A stretch of DNA of 64,000 bases. Origin: Ketobacter sp. MCCC 1A13808 (GTDB lineage Bacteria; Pseudomonadota; Gammaproteobacteria; Pseudomonadales; Ketobacteraceae). This document shows, in pieces, positions 57,075 through 64,000 of the stretch (position 1 is its first letter; the number at the start of each line of letters is the position of its first letter). The stretch is taken from contig NZ_VRKW01000006.1 in assembly GCF_009746715.1 (NCBI RefSeq), positions 206,230 to 270,229 on the forward strand, given 5' to 3'. Both the position numbers and the translations under genes were made by a program. The notes beneath the pieces were generated by a model, which ran no database searches, had not been told where the DNA came from, and worked only from the letters and a program-made list of their open reading frames with translations.

Positions 57075-57811
57075 CTAATCCGGGGCAAGCGCCCCCAGTG
57101 CTTTGCAAAGTACCTGGCCATGCTGGATGCATGCCATACCATAAACCTCAGATCTCGCCGGCTACTGCGATGAGCCGTGTGTATAACGGAAACACCGGGA
57201 TCGAAAGCAACTTTCATCCCGTTTTTCCAAATGCGTGCGCAAATATCAACATCCTCATAATACAAAAAATAGGCCTCATCAAATCCGCCGACTTCACGAA
57301 AGGCTTCAACATCAAATAGCATAAACATTCCGGCGACCCAATCGGGACTAAAGACATTTGAACGGGAGTCAAACTCATATTCTCCAACATCCACCCCAAC
57401 AAACTTTTTTATTAAGCTAACAGCCCCGGGGAAATGTCTAACACTATCTTCAAGAATCCCATTGTGATTTACGACCATTGGGGCTATTAAACTTGAGCGT
57501 GTCTTTCGCAAACTACTAAGCAGGGCTGAAAAAGGGTTCGATCCAAATTCAACGTCTGGATTCAACACACAAAAAAAAGGGCTGCTCGCTTCACTAGCGG
57601 CGTTATTATGATTTTTTCCGTAACCTTGACGTGACTTGTTTTGTATCAGCTTAACCCGGGGATTATTGCTCGAAATTGTCGGCTCTGGCTCTGGAATATT
57701 CTGCGTTAGTATCACGGTATCAATTTCAGGATACTGTAATAGCTTTTCAATCAGGCTATCCACCATGCCACCATGACCGTGACTAACAATAGACACATCA
57801 ATCAAAACCAT
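57071..57811 (-). CDS. Glycosyltransferase family 2
   Basis: Sugar transferase of 246 residues with a GT-A fold. The core is DVSIVSHGHGGMVDSLIEKL near the N terminus. NKSRQGYGKNHNNAA and FFCVLNPDVEFG (the DxD-like site) follow, and FDEAYFLYYEDVDICAR carries the conserved acidic motif. It most resembles rhamnosyltransferase-like members. A nine-base C run 28 bases upstream of the start may affect its expression. It overlaps the initiating transferase by four bases. Confidence 0.88.
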   Translation of the reverse strand: MVLIDVSIVSHGHGGMVDSLIEKLLQYPEIDTVILTQNIPEPEPTISSNNPRVKLIQNKSRQGYGKNHNNAASEASSPFFCVLNPDVEFGSNPFSALLSSLRKTRSSLIAPMVVNHNGILEDSVRHFPGAVSLIKKFVGVDVGEYEFDSRSNVFSPDWVAGMFMLFDVEAFREVGGFDEAYFLYYEDVDICARIWKNGMKVAFDPGVSVIHTAHRSSRRDLRFMVWHASSMARYFAKHWGRLPRIS

Positions 57812-57838
57812 ATCCTCTAAATACAGTAAGCGCCATTT

Positions 57839-57847
57839 CCCCCCCCC
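57839..57847. repeat. Poly-C tract (nine C) upstream of a glycosyltransferase gene
   Basis: Nine consecutive C residues on the plus strand (G on the coding strand) end 28 bases before the GT2 start at 57811. Runs of this length in polysaccharide genes can change length by slipped-strand replication. Confidence 0.6.
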
Positions 57848-58030
57848 TACTTACCGTTACTTTACCTACTCCAGTGCATCCTATTCGGCTTGCATCTGAG
57901 GTAAAAAGTGAAGCGAACCCAATATTACGACCGCTGTTGACACCATCCAGTTTAGTCTAATGAGAAAATACACTTACCAACCCTGCTATTACCTGCATCC
58001 CGCTGTGCGATTAAGAATTGTCTGAATAGA

Positions 58031-58990
58031 TTAAATATCACAATCAATCCGCTGCCCGTACAACGCCTCAAGCATTGGGGGTAATTCTGTATAATAAGTA
58101 TGTTGCGGTCGCCATCCCAGTTCTCCGCGGATTTCCGAGGCATCATATTGTGCAGACGCTGTGAGCTTATCGTAAACAGACTGGTTAAAAGGTAATTTTA
58201 TCCGGGTCACAGCTTGAACACTTTGCCCAACCACAGCAGCCCACGCAAAACACCAGCCCGGAACCACCAACCACGGACGCGGTAATCCTGCAGCCTGATA
58301 TATACCATTCTGCAATTGACAAGGAGTATAAGGCTCTCCATCTGTCAGGGTATACACCTTACCATTCGCTGACTTATCAAAAGCAACTAATATCAAAGCC
58401 GACACAACATCGTGAACTGACACCATCGAACGGATATTGCCGAATTCAGGCAAACAAACCCAAGCCCACGGGAATCGACCCCGGGCAATAGCACTCATCA
58501 TAGAATACAGATTGCCTTTAACTCCGGGCCCGTAAACTAAAGCCGGCCTAACGACTGCAACTTGTATCCCGTACTTCTTACCATAGCTGAGCACCAAATT
58601 TTCCGCCTGCAGCTTTGATCGGCCATATTCATCATCTGGTTGCCCACACGCCTTGACACTACTCACGTAAACAAACATACGCACTGCGGATTTGACGGCA
58701 GCCTCCAGTAAATCCCGGGTACCTTTCACGTTAACTTGCCTATATAGAGTCTGCTCGTCAGAGGACAGCTCGGTGTGGGCGACATTGGCCAAATGAAATA
58801 TCGTATCGATACCATCCAATAACTCAGGGGGCACTTGATCAACCCCATGATTTAGTTGAACGCATTCAATTGTTAATTCGCTTTCCACTGATTTTCGGGA
58901 AGTTGAAATGATCTTAATATCCTGCTGACACAACTCTTTAATCAGGTAGCTGCCGATGAACCCCCTTCCCCCCGTTACCATACAACGCAT
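58031..58990 (-). CDS. SDR nucleotide-sugar epimerase/reductase
   Basis: Extended short-chain dehydrogenase, 319 residues from the ATG at 58990. The NAD-binding GGRGFIGSYL follows the N terminus, and the active site YGRSKLQAE gives Tyr and Lys four residues apart; SSVKACG supplies the Ser. VSVHDVVSAL is the usual substrate-domain motif. In WbpM/WbpL pathways a partner SDR (WbpV/WbpK-like) reduces the 4-keto sugar to QuiNAc or FucNAc; this gene is a good candidate. The stop of the GT4 gene is two bases before its start. Confidence 0.88.
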   Translation of the reverse strand: MRCMVTGGRGFIGSYLIKELCQQDIKIISTSRKSVESELTIECVQLNHGVDQVPPELLDGIDTIFHLANVAHTELSSDEQTLYRQVNVKGTRDLLEAAVKSAVRMFVYVSSVKACGQPDDEYGRSKLQAENLVLSYGKKYGIQVAVVRPALVYGPGVKGNLYSMMSAIARGRFPWAWVCLPEFGNIRSMVSVHDVVSALILVAFDKSANGKVYTLTDGEPYTPCQLQNGIYQAAGLPRPWLVVPGWCFAWAAVVGQSVQAVTRIKLPFNQSVYDKLTASAQYDASEIRGELGWRPQHTYYTELPPMLEALYGQRIDCDI

Positions 58991-58992
58991 TT

Positions 58993-60114
58993 TCAAACGG
59001 ATTCCAGCAGTTGACGGTATAGTGTAGCGTATTTCTGACCCATTTCTTCACCAGTGAAGAGACGCTCATACCTCCGCCGGGCACCCGCTCCCAAGCGTTT
59101 ACGCAATGCCTCATCACGGTCCAGAAGTTCCATCGCAGATCGCAACGCAAGCGGATCTTCCGGAGAAATTACCAACCCACTTTCGTTGTGAATATTGACA
59201 AAACTTGTGCCGGTACCAATCTCGCAACTGATCAAAGGCTTCCCATACACGGCCCCCTCTAGCAAGGTGACTCCGTAGGCTTCAGAACGGAGATGAGAGG
59301 GAAATACAACACCTTTGCAATTCTCAAAATAATAACGCTTGGTTGCATCATCAACCGACCCGGTGAAGTGAAGGTTCCCCAACCCCAACTGACCGGCTTT
59401 CTGCTTTAGCGCCTGCTCTTCCGGCCCGGTGCCAACCACTACACAGTGGGTGTCTGAGCCTGCCAAGGCGTCGAGAAGAAAATGCAGACCTTTGTAATAG
59501 CGCAGCATACCGACAAACAGGAAATACCCTTTCGACTGAAAGCGGGCAGGCAGCTCAGGCTTCTGAGGGAGCCGCTCACTGTCAAGGTATGCCTGATCGC
59601 AAATACCTATAGGTACAACTGACACCTTTTCCTGAAACCGCTGAAGTAGCGGGCTACTATCAACATAATTCTGAGAGGTCGCCACAATGACATCCATTGA
59701 ATCAAGAAAACGAATCATCAAAGGGTAATACAGTTTGAGCAACCCTTGCTGTCGCACGATATCGGAGTGGTAGGTCAAAATAGTAGGCTTCCGAACTTGC
59801 CCCAACATATGCAGTACGTCAGCAAATGGCCAGGGAAAGTGATAATGAACCACATCGGCCCATTCAACTTGACGGCGAAACTCAGGAAGGCACGTTAAGG
59901 AAATATTGCAGGAAGCAATTTCGATGGTTTCCCTTGAGCGGATAACATCGCCTTCAGGATAGTACAGGCAGGCGGGTTCGGGATCCGGACTTAATGTAAA
60001 GATTCGGGTATCCACCCCTGACTTTGAAGCACCCAAACCAATCTGGCGGATGACCTCCTGAAGCCCGCCCGGGGGATCTGGAAAATAGGTTCGGTAAACT
60101 TGGAGAGCTTTCAC
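58993..60114 (-). CDS. Glycosyltransferase family 4
   Basis: GT-B retaining glycosyltransferase of 373 residues. The N-terminal domain starts ALQVYRTYFPDPPGGLQEV, typical of GT4. The C-terminal domain carries YFLFVGMLRYYKGLHFLLDAL, FTGSVDDATKRYYFENCKGV and the nucleotide-sugar motif EAYGVTLLEGAVYGKPLISCE (outline). It adds a sugar to the lipid-linked unit on the cytoplasmic side. It is closely spaced with the SDR gene. Confidence 0.92.
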   Translation of the reverse strand: MKALQVYRTYFPDPPGGLQEVIRQIGLGASKSGVDTRIFTLSPDPEPACLYYPEGDVIRSRETIEIASCNISLTCLPEFRRQVEWADVVHYHFPWPFADVLHMLGQVRKPTILTYHSDIVRQQGLLKLYYPLMIRFLDSMDVIVATSQNYVDSSPLLQRFQEKVSVVPIGICDQAYLDSERLPQKPELPARFQSKGYFLFVGMLRYYKGLHFLLDALAGSDTHCVVVGTGPEEQALKQKAGQLGLGNLHFTGSVDDATKRYYFENCKGVVFPSHLRSEAYGVTLLEGAVYGKPLISCEIGTGTSFVNIHNESGLVISPEDPLALRSAMELLDRDEALRKRLGAGARRRYERLFTGEEMGQKYATLYRQLLESV

Positions 60115-60174
60115 TATCTGACTGGTACACCTATAGACAATTTAGACACCTTTTTCGTGGGCGTGCTCGAATAT

Positions 60175-61851
60175 TTATTTTGCATCCAGCTCTTCCGGCA
60201 CGGAACTACAAGAAGCGCATTTGTTCCAGCCCGGAGCCACCACAACAAAACCGTCAATCCGGGCAAACAGGTCACTGTCTGAGTTAAGGTGACGCGCCAC
60301 CTTCTCGATCGCGTTATCACCAAAAAAATACAAAGAATCCCTATCATATTGACCTGTCATTAATGTCTCAATTGCTTTTTCATTCGCCAAATGCAAAGAT
60401 TCCATATCGACCCTGGCCATGTGGACAGCATCTGTCGGCATTTTATGAACACCAGCAAAATTAGCCAATTCCTGCCAATTTACTGAATTTTCTTCCGGCG
60501 GAATCCATCTGATACGGTTATACCGCATAGCAGCTTCTTTCCAGAACGGGTTAACTAATTTTGTTTGCCAGTGCGAACCGGGGATAGTCATTAATCTTTT
60601 CCGAATTTCAAGCCACTCTGCACTCGTATCGACAATTTGTACTGCCAAACCCAGCCCGATTAAGGCAATGGCTACCCTCCTGCTGTACCCGCGTACGATT
60701 AGAAAAATAATGGCAAAATATACCACATAGTAAACAGGCCAGAACATTCGACCTGATGACCGGAAAATATTTGCAAAACGCTGCACTGGCTCTGGCAATG
60801 GCAACGAGAACCACAACGATTGCATACCCACTTGATGGGAAAGAGCAAAAAGCGTCAACAAGAGCAATAAAGCTAATAATGCCGGACGTTTTAGTATTGA
60901 ACGAATTATTTCAAACCTGCTGGCTAACGCTGCGGGCAGTGAGCAGGCACCCAACAATACCATTCCTAATCCCAAATAATTAAACCCCTCGTAAGTTCCA
61001 GGGGCCTCAGGTATGTCTGGAACAAAGTAAGACCATCCGCTTGCGTCCAGAATTGATAGAGGATGCATACGATAATAGCCAAACCCACCCGAGACGATAT
61101 CACCACCCACACTAAAATATCCGGCTTGCCAACTCGCCAACAACACAAACCCAATAACTACAGCCACCTCTAAAATCGCCATATTAAGAGGTATGCCACG
61201 CTGCCTATAACGATCAAGTAAATCGGCTATCCAGACCACTCCAACCATTGCCAACAAGTAGGCATGGGTAAACCCGCTCACCGATAGTAATAGCGCCCAT
61301 ACAGTAATACGATACTGTAATGAAGGCTTAAACGTCAGATAAAGCGAGGCAACGATAAGAAAGTGACCGACAAGACTAAAGTGCCCATTCAGCCTCCAAA
61401 GCATCGGCGGAGAAAACACATAACAACAAGCGCCAAAAGCACAAAGAAGGGCATTTTTCGAGATCAACCCAATTAATTTATACGCAAAAAAAGTCTGCAG
61501 AATAAAGCATACCAGCAGCCAAAAACCAAAATACTGGAAAGTCTCTGGAAGAAATCCCGAGAACATTTTAAAGAATATAGCGAATAGCGGGTTAGAATCT
61601 GAAAAGATGATGGCATTGCTGATCTCCAATCCATAGCTCGGATTTAACCCGATTGGAAATTGCCAATCTGAATTTCGAAAGAAAAGCCAACCGAGATAGT
61701 GGAATGCAGGATCGCCGGCGCTTAACCACGCTATATTGCTTGGATATAGCGCTCGTGGCCCAACAACGGCTAAGAAAGCCAACAATCCGACAGCAATCGA
61801 GAACAAACTAACTGGCCAATGACCGCGCGCTTTATGGCTATTAAATTTCAA
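60175..61851 (-). CDS. Polytopic membrane protein of the polysaccharide cluster
   Basis: Integral membrane protein of 558 residues with roughly a dozen helices, then a soluble C-terminal part of about 150 residues. SAGDPAFHYLGWLFFRNSDWQFPIGLN near the N terminus (outline) and the periplasmic SILDASGWSYFVPDIPEAPGTYEGFNYLG are typical of a polysaccharide-cluster membrane family that I associate with DUF6311. The layout resembles GT-C glycosyltransferases or O-antigen modification enzymes. There is no direct evidence for the reaction. It lies 60 bases upstream of the GT4 gene. Confidence 0.72.
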   Translation of the reverse strand: MKFNSHKARGHWPVSLFSIAVGLLAFLAVVGPRALYPSNIAWLSAGDPAFHYLGWLFFRNSDWQFPIGLNPSYGLEISNAIIFSDSNPLFAIFFKMFSGFLPETFQYFGFWLLVCFILQTFFAYKLIGLISKNALLCAFGACCYVFSPPMLWRLNGHFSLVGHFLIVASLYLTFKPSLQYRITVWALLLSVSGFTHAYLLAMVGVVWIADLLDRYRQRGIPLNMAILEVAVVIGFVLLASWQAGYFSVGGDIVSGGFGYYRMHPLSILDASGWSYFVPDIPEAPGTYEGFNYLGLGMVLLGACSLPAALASRFEIIRSILKRPALLALLLLLTLFALSHQVGMQSLWFSLPLPEPVQRFANIFRSSGRMFWPVYYVVYFAIIFLIVRGYSRRVAIALIGLGLAVQIVDTSAEWLEIRKRLMTIPGSHWQTKLVNPFWKEAAMRYNRIRWIPPEENSVNWQELANFAGVHKMPTDAVHMARVDMESLHLANEKAIETLMTGQYDRDSLYFFGDNAIEKVARHLNSDSDLFARIDGFVVVAPGWNKCASCSSVPEELDAK

Positions 61852-62080
61852 ATACTTTCCCGCAAGAGATGGCCATCTAAAAGCTTAATTTCACCGACTA
61901 GGGCTCAATACGTGAAACGGTAAAAACCAAATAAGTCCGACTACCAGCAAAGCTACTCACTATAGAAATTGAATTTGGTTTCTCTTTTTAAGTCAATCTA
62001 GAGATTAATTTCCTAAAACGCGCTGGCTGGTGAGCATAAAGCAAAAGTCCATCGGATTAGCTAATAAGCCGCATGAGATC

Positions 62081-62767
62081 TCAGATACGTTTCGCTGCTA
62101 CGCGGTGGCACTGCTCAACATCAAAATCTTCACGACAAAAAACAGCGGTATGAAACACATACGATTGCAGAACATATCCTCTTTTTGCCATGAACTTTAC
62201 TATTGGGTTAGCTGCACACTCATTAAGACTTAGTCGATGAATTTCGATTGCGATAACAGACGGGCATTGTTTTTCCCAAGGGAAACCTTCGAGAACATCC
62301 AACTCGACTCCTTCGACATCCAAATTCAGAAAATCGACATTATTTTCAATAGAGTGCGCCTCTAAAACCGTTCTTAACGATGTAGTTTTTATCAGCTCTT
62401 TACCTTTATAGCTTGTAAAAAGCTCTTTATTTTTCTCTATCTTTTGAAGGTGCTCATGCTGCGCAGGATAGATAGTGTTAAGAACCGGATCTCCGTATTT
62501 GTAAAAATATACTTCGCTACCATCTTCAGCACTTAACGCAGCACATACAGATTTCACTCCCGGAATATCTTTTTCCAATGAGCTAACAACTTCGTGATCT
62601 ATATCTATATTAACCCCTGTCCAACCAAATAGCCGTAATCTCGCAGTCATGCTCATACTTCGTGAATGATATGCTCCGCAATCCAGATAAAAACCATGCT
62701 CTTTCCACAACAAAAGCCGGTGCACCAAAATATCTTCACCGTGTTCGGAAAACACAAAATCACTCAC
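62081..62767 (-). CDS. FkbM-family methyltransferase
   Basis: SAM-dependent O-methyltransferase of 228 residues. FSEHGEDILVHRLLLWKEHGFYLDCGAYHSRSM contains the FkbM N-terminal signature and SAM motif I. VDFLNLDVEGVELDVLEGFPW is the conserved acidic FkbM motif. The start is a GTG at 62767 with AGGAG nine bases upstream and an eight-base overlap with the next gene. Members methylate sugars or small molecules; a sugar in the polysaccharide is likely. Confidence 0.88.
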   Translation of the reverse strand: MSDFVFSEHGEDILVHRLLLWKEHGFYLDCGAYHSRSMSMTARLRLFGWTGVNIDIDHEVVSSLEKDIPGVKSVCAALSAEDGSEVYFYKYGDPVLNTIYPAQHEHLQKIEKNKELFTSYKGKELIKTTSLRTVLEAHSIENNVDFLNLDVEGVELDVLEGFPWEKQCPSVIAIEIHRLSLNECAANPIVKFMAKRGYVLQSYVFHTAVFCREDFDVEQCHRVAAKRI

Positions 62768-63635
62768 AACTTAAAACTCCTGCCATGCGTCTAAAATAAT
62801 ATGATTTAACCAATTGTTCACGAACGACTCTCGTCCTCTCCTCTTGGCTCACAGATACAGCTTGAAGTAAATCTTCGACGAAAGCAGCCTCTCCGGGAAA
62901 CGTTTCAGGCTGGCTCCAACTTTCAGTAATTGATGAATAATTTACAACCTTAAATTTACTTTTTCTGCTGGCCAAAAAGTGACTTAAGCTGCGCTCAAAA
63001 GTAAAAACCCCCATGGGAAGAAACCTGTCGTCGGTTGTGGTGAGAGTATAAGGCGTTGGCTCCCTCAGGCTACAACCTTTATCAGATTCCAACAAAGAAA
63101 CGAAGTCCAGAATAAATTTTGAATAATCCTCCCAGAACCGCCTGGACCCTAAGAAAAAGTTACAATGGCAACATAAATTCGCATCGTTCTGCGCATCTAT
63201 CAAGGGTAGTTTCTGATCAAAAATGTCAGCCCAAACCAACGACAACGAATCAGTAATCCCTGAGTGTTCTAATTCTGCCAGCTCAAGAAAATGATTCGCC
63301 ACTGAAAGTTCCCGCACAAAAGGGTGAAAAAGATAAACATCAAACCCTCTGTTCGAGCCTATAAAGTCATTATATTGGTCGTAATTTATACCCATTTTTG
63401 TCAGAAACTTAGGGGAAAACAAACCAGACAAATCAAAATCACACCAAACTTGATGTTCTGCGAATTCACGAAATCCATAAATTTCACGATAATCACTTTT
63501 GTTGACTTTTGAAGCATCAAAGGTCAGGAACTCGTCAGGAAGTACTTTACTTTGGTTCTCAGCATAAATCAGCTCAAAACTACCTAGCCGCACTGGTAAT
63601 TCCCTGCGTATACGTCTTGTAACTAATAGCAGCAT
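62760..63635 (-). CDS. Unknown protein of the polysaccharide cluster
   Basis: Protein of 291 residues with no clear name. A stretch containing YGFREFAEHQVWCDFDLSGL loosely recalls the WCD-type motif of small capsular glycosyltransferase-like proteins (DUF6625). The N-terminal part looks short for that family, and the start near 63635 is uncertain. The base composition is AT-rich. It overlaps the FkbM gene and, by 56 bases, the glycosyltransferase remnant upstream. Role in the surface polysaccharide is inferred from position. Confidence 0.55.
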   Translation of the reverse strand: MLLLVTRRIRRELPVRLGSFELIYAENQSKVLPDEFLTFDASKVNKSDYREIYGFREFAEHQVWCDFDLSGLFSPKFLTKMGINYDQYNDFIGSNRGFDVYLFHPFVRELSVANHFLELAELEHSGITDSLSLVWADIFDQKLPLIDAQNDANLCCHCNFFLGSRRFWEDYSKFILDFVSLLESDKGCSLREPTPYTLTTTDDRFLPMGVFTFERSLSHFLASRKSKFKVVNYSSITESWSQPETFPGEAAFVEDLLQAVSVSQEERTRVVREQLVKSYYFRRMAGVLSCE

Positions 63636-63879
63636 GCAGAAAAGCAGATGCCTGGACTGCTCTAAAAGCCAGAATACCTTTGCTGGCTTTTAGAAGCGCT
63701 CCTTTTTTACGTGCAATCGCCAAATCGGATACTAAATATCGCGGGAGGGACATGGAGAAAAACAAAAGTGAAAACAAACTCTTTCTACCGAGATAGAATT
63801 CAACCGCCAGCTCACGATACAATCTATTGTAAAGCGTTCTATTTCTATCATTGTGATGGTGAACCACAGTGGCTTTAGA
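63580..63879 (-). pseudogene. C-terminal remnant of a glycosyltransferase cut by an IS
   Basis: About 100 codons on the minus strand are open from the IS boundary down to 63580. They read KATVVHHHNDRN and RELAVEFYLGRKSLFSLLFF, which resembles the C-terminal end of a GT2-type glycosyltransferase (HH-type motif followed by a hydrophobic helix pair). Upstream of 63880 the sequence belongs to the insertion element, so the N-terminal part must be beyond the element or lost. The family assignment is weak because only the tail is seen. Confidence 0.45.
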
Positions 63880-63901
63880 GAGACTGTAGATAAATCTGTG
63901 T

Positions 63902-63944
63902 AACTGCTTATCATCAACGTCAGAGATGGCAAGGATAAGCAGTT
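63902..63944 (+). promoter_or_regulatory. Hairpin overlapping the transposase ribosome binding site
   Basis: AACTGCTTATC at 63902-63912 pairs perfectly with GATAAGCAGTT at 63934-63944, directly before the transposase ATG; AAGGA (63931-63935) is at the base of the second arm. Transcripts entering from outside the element would fold and hide the ribosome binding site, which lowers transposase translation, as known for several insertion sequences. Confidence 0.55.
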
Positions 63945-64000
63945 ATGAACAAAGACACCCTAGAAGCCCTGGCACGCGAAGCGGCCAAAGGCATTAAAAC
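63945..64000 (+). CDS. IS256-family transposase, N-terminal fragment
   Basis: Only the first 18 codons are in the window (MNKDTLEALAREAAKGIK). This matches the usual start of IS256-family DDE transposases (xKxTLEALAREAAKxIKT). A ribosome binding site AAGGA lies nine bases upstream. The frame continues beyond base 64000. Confidence 0.7.
   Translation, partial: MNKDTLEALAREAAKGIK

Larger units (their letters stand above)
63880..64000 (+). mobile_element. Left end of an IS256-family insertion sequence
   Basis: The element probably begins at about 63880 with GAGACTGTAGATAAATCTGTGTAA. This resembles IS256 left ends, in which GTGTAA occurs at the same distance from the tip. A transposase reading frame starts at 63945. 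The other end is outside the window, so the target-site duplication cannot be checked. The boundary is an estimate. Confidence 0.65.

Noticed and set aside
1..64000. tRNA, rRNA or CRISPR array
   Set aside because: No clover-leaf-like intergenic block or regularly spaced identical short repeats were found by eye; a scan with a dedicated program would be decisive.

Overview
The window looks like chromosomal DNA of a gammaproteobacterium of the Pseudomonadales/Oceanospirillales type. Several blocks match gene orders known from Pseudomonas: argS - SPOR protein - hslV - hslU - DUF971; ubiE - ubiJ - ubiB - hisE - tatABC; dtd - pip; opgG - opgH; rsmE. In Pseudomonas these sit in one neighbourhood, but here they are separated by accessory genes. 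This assignment rests on remembered synteny and protein motifs, not on a search. Species cannot be named.

Layout. 0-3.5 kb: end of argS, an FtsN-like SPOR protein, the HslVU protease and a DUF971 protein. 3.8-6.4 kb: an acyltransferase-3 membrane protein and an ABC1-family kinase, placed where pseudomonads carry the pha (polyester) genes. 6.6-9.7 kb: ubiquinone genes ubiE-ubiJ-ubiB. 9.8-11.6 kb: hisE and tatABC. 11.6-15 kb: a metal (probably zinc) uptake set (small exported protein, outer-membrane barrel with a His-rich loop, ZnuA-like binding protein, ABC-3 permease) with no ATPase gene. 15-16.4 kb: dtd and pip.

16.7-33.1 kb is the main accessory region. It encodes a secreted alpha/beta-hydrolase, a lipase-chaperone-like protein, and four large modular exported proteins built from the same parts: CBM6/35-like beta-sandwich modules, chitobiase-C-terminal-like modules, Ig-like modules, LamG modules and SGNH esterase domains. 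Two carry SGNH esterases (19091 and 23618). Two are binding-only lipoproteins (26620 and 31076), and the last looks like a deletion derivative of the third. Together they suggest a system for binding and de-esterifying polysaccharide at the cell surface.

33.2-39.0 kb: opgG-opgH (periplasmic glucans) and an outer-membrane barrel protein. 39.3-40.2 kb: a REC-GGDEF diguanylate cyclase. 40.3-45.3 kb: an acyl-CoA carboxylase operon (carboxyltransferase, unusual biotin carboxylase/biotin carrier fusion, hotdog thioesterase) with a perfect palindrome upstream. 45.9-50.7 kb: rsmE, a decayed flavoprotein remnant, an acyl-CoA synthetase, two TetR regulators (the first with a recognisable promoter and overlapping operator) and a small monooxygenase. 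50.8-52.8 kb: a PBP7-like endopeptidase and an RluF-like pseudouridine synthase.

52.9-64.0 kb is a minus-strand O-antigen/exopolysaccharide cluster, AT-richer towards the end: methyltransferase, WbpM-like dehydratase, WbpL-like initiating transferase, GT2, SDR, GT4, a polytopic protein, FkbM methyltransferase, an unknown protein and the broken end of a glycosyltransferase. The last is cut by an IS256-family element whose transposase starts at 63945 and leaves the window. I found no tRNA, rRNA or CRISPR array.
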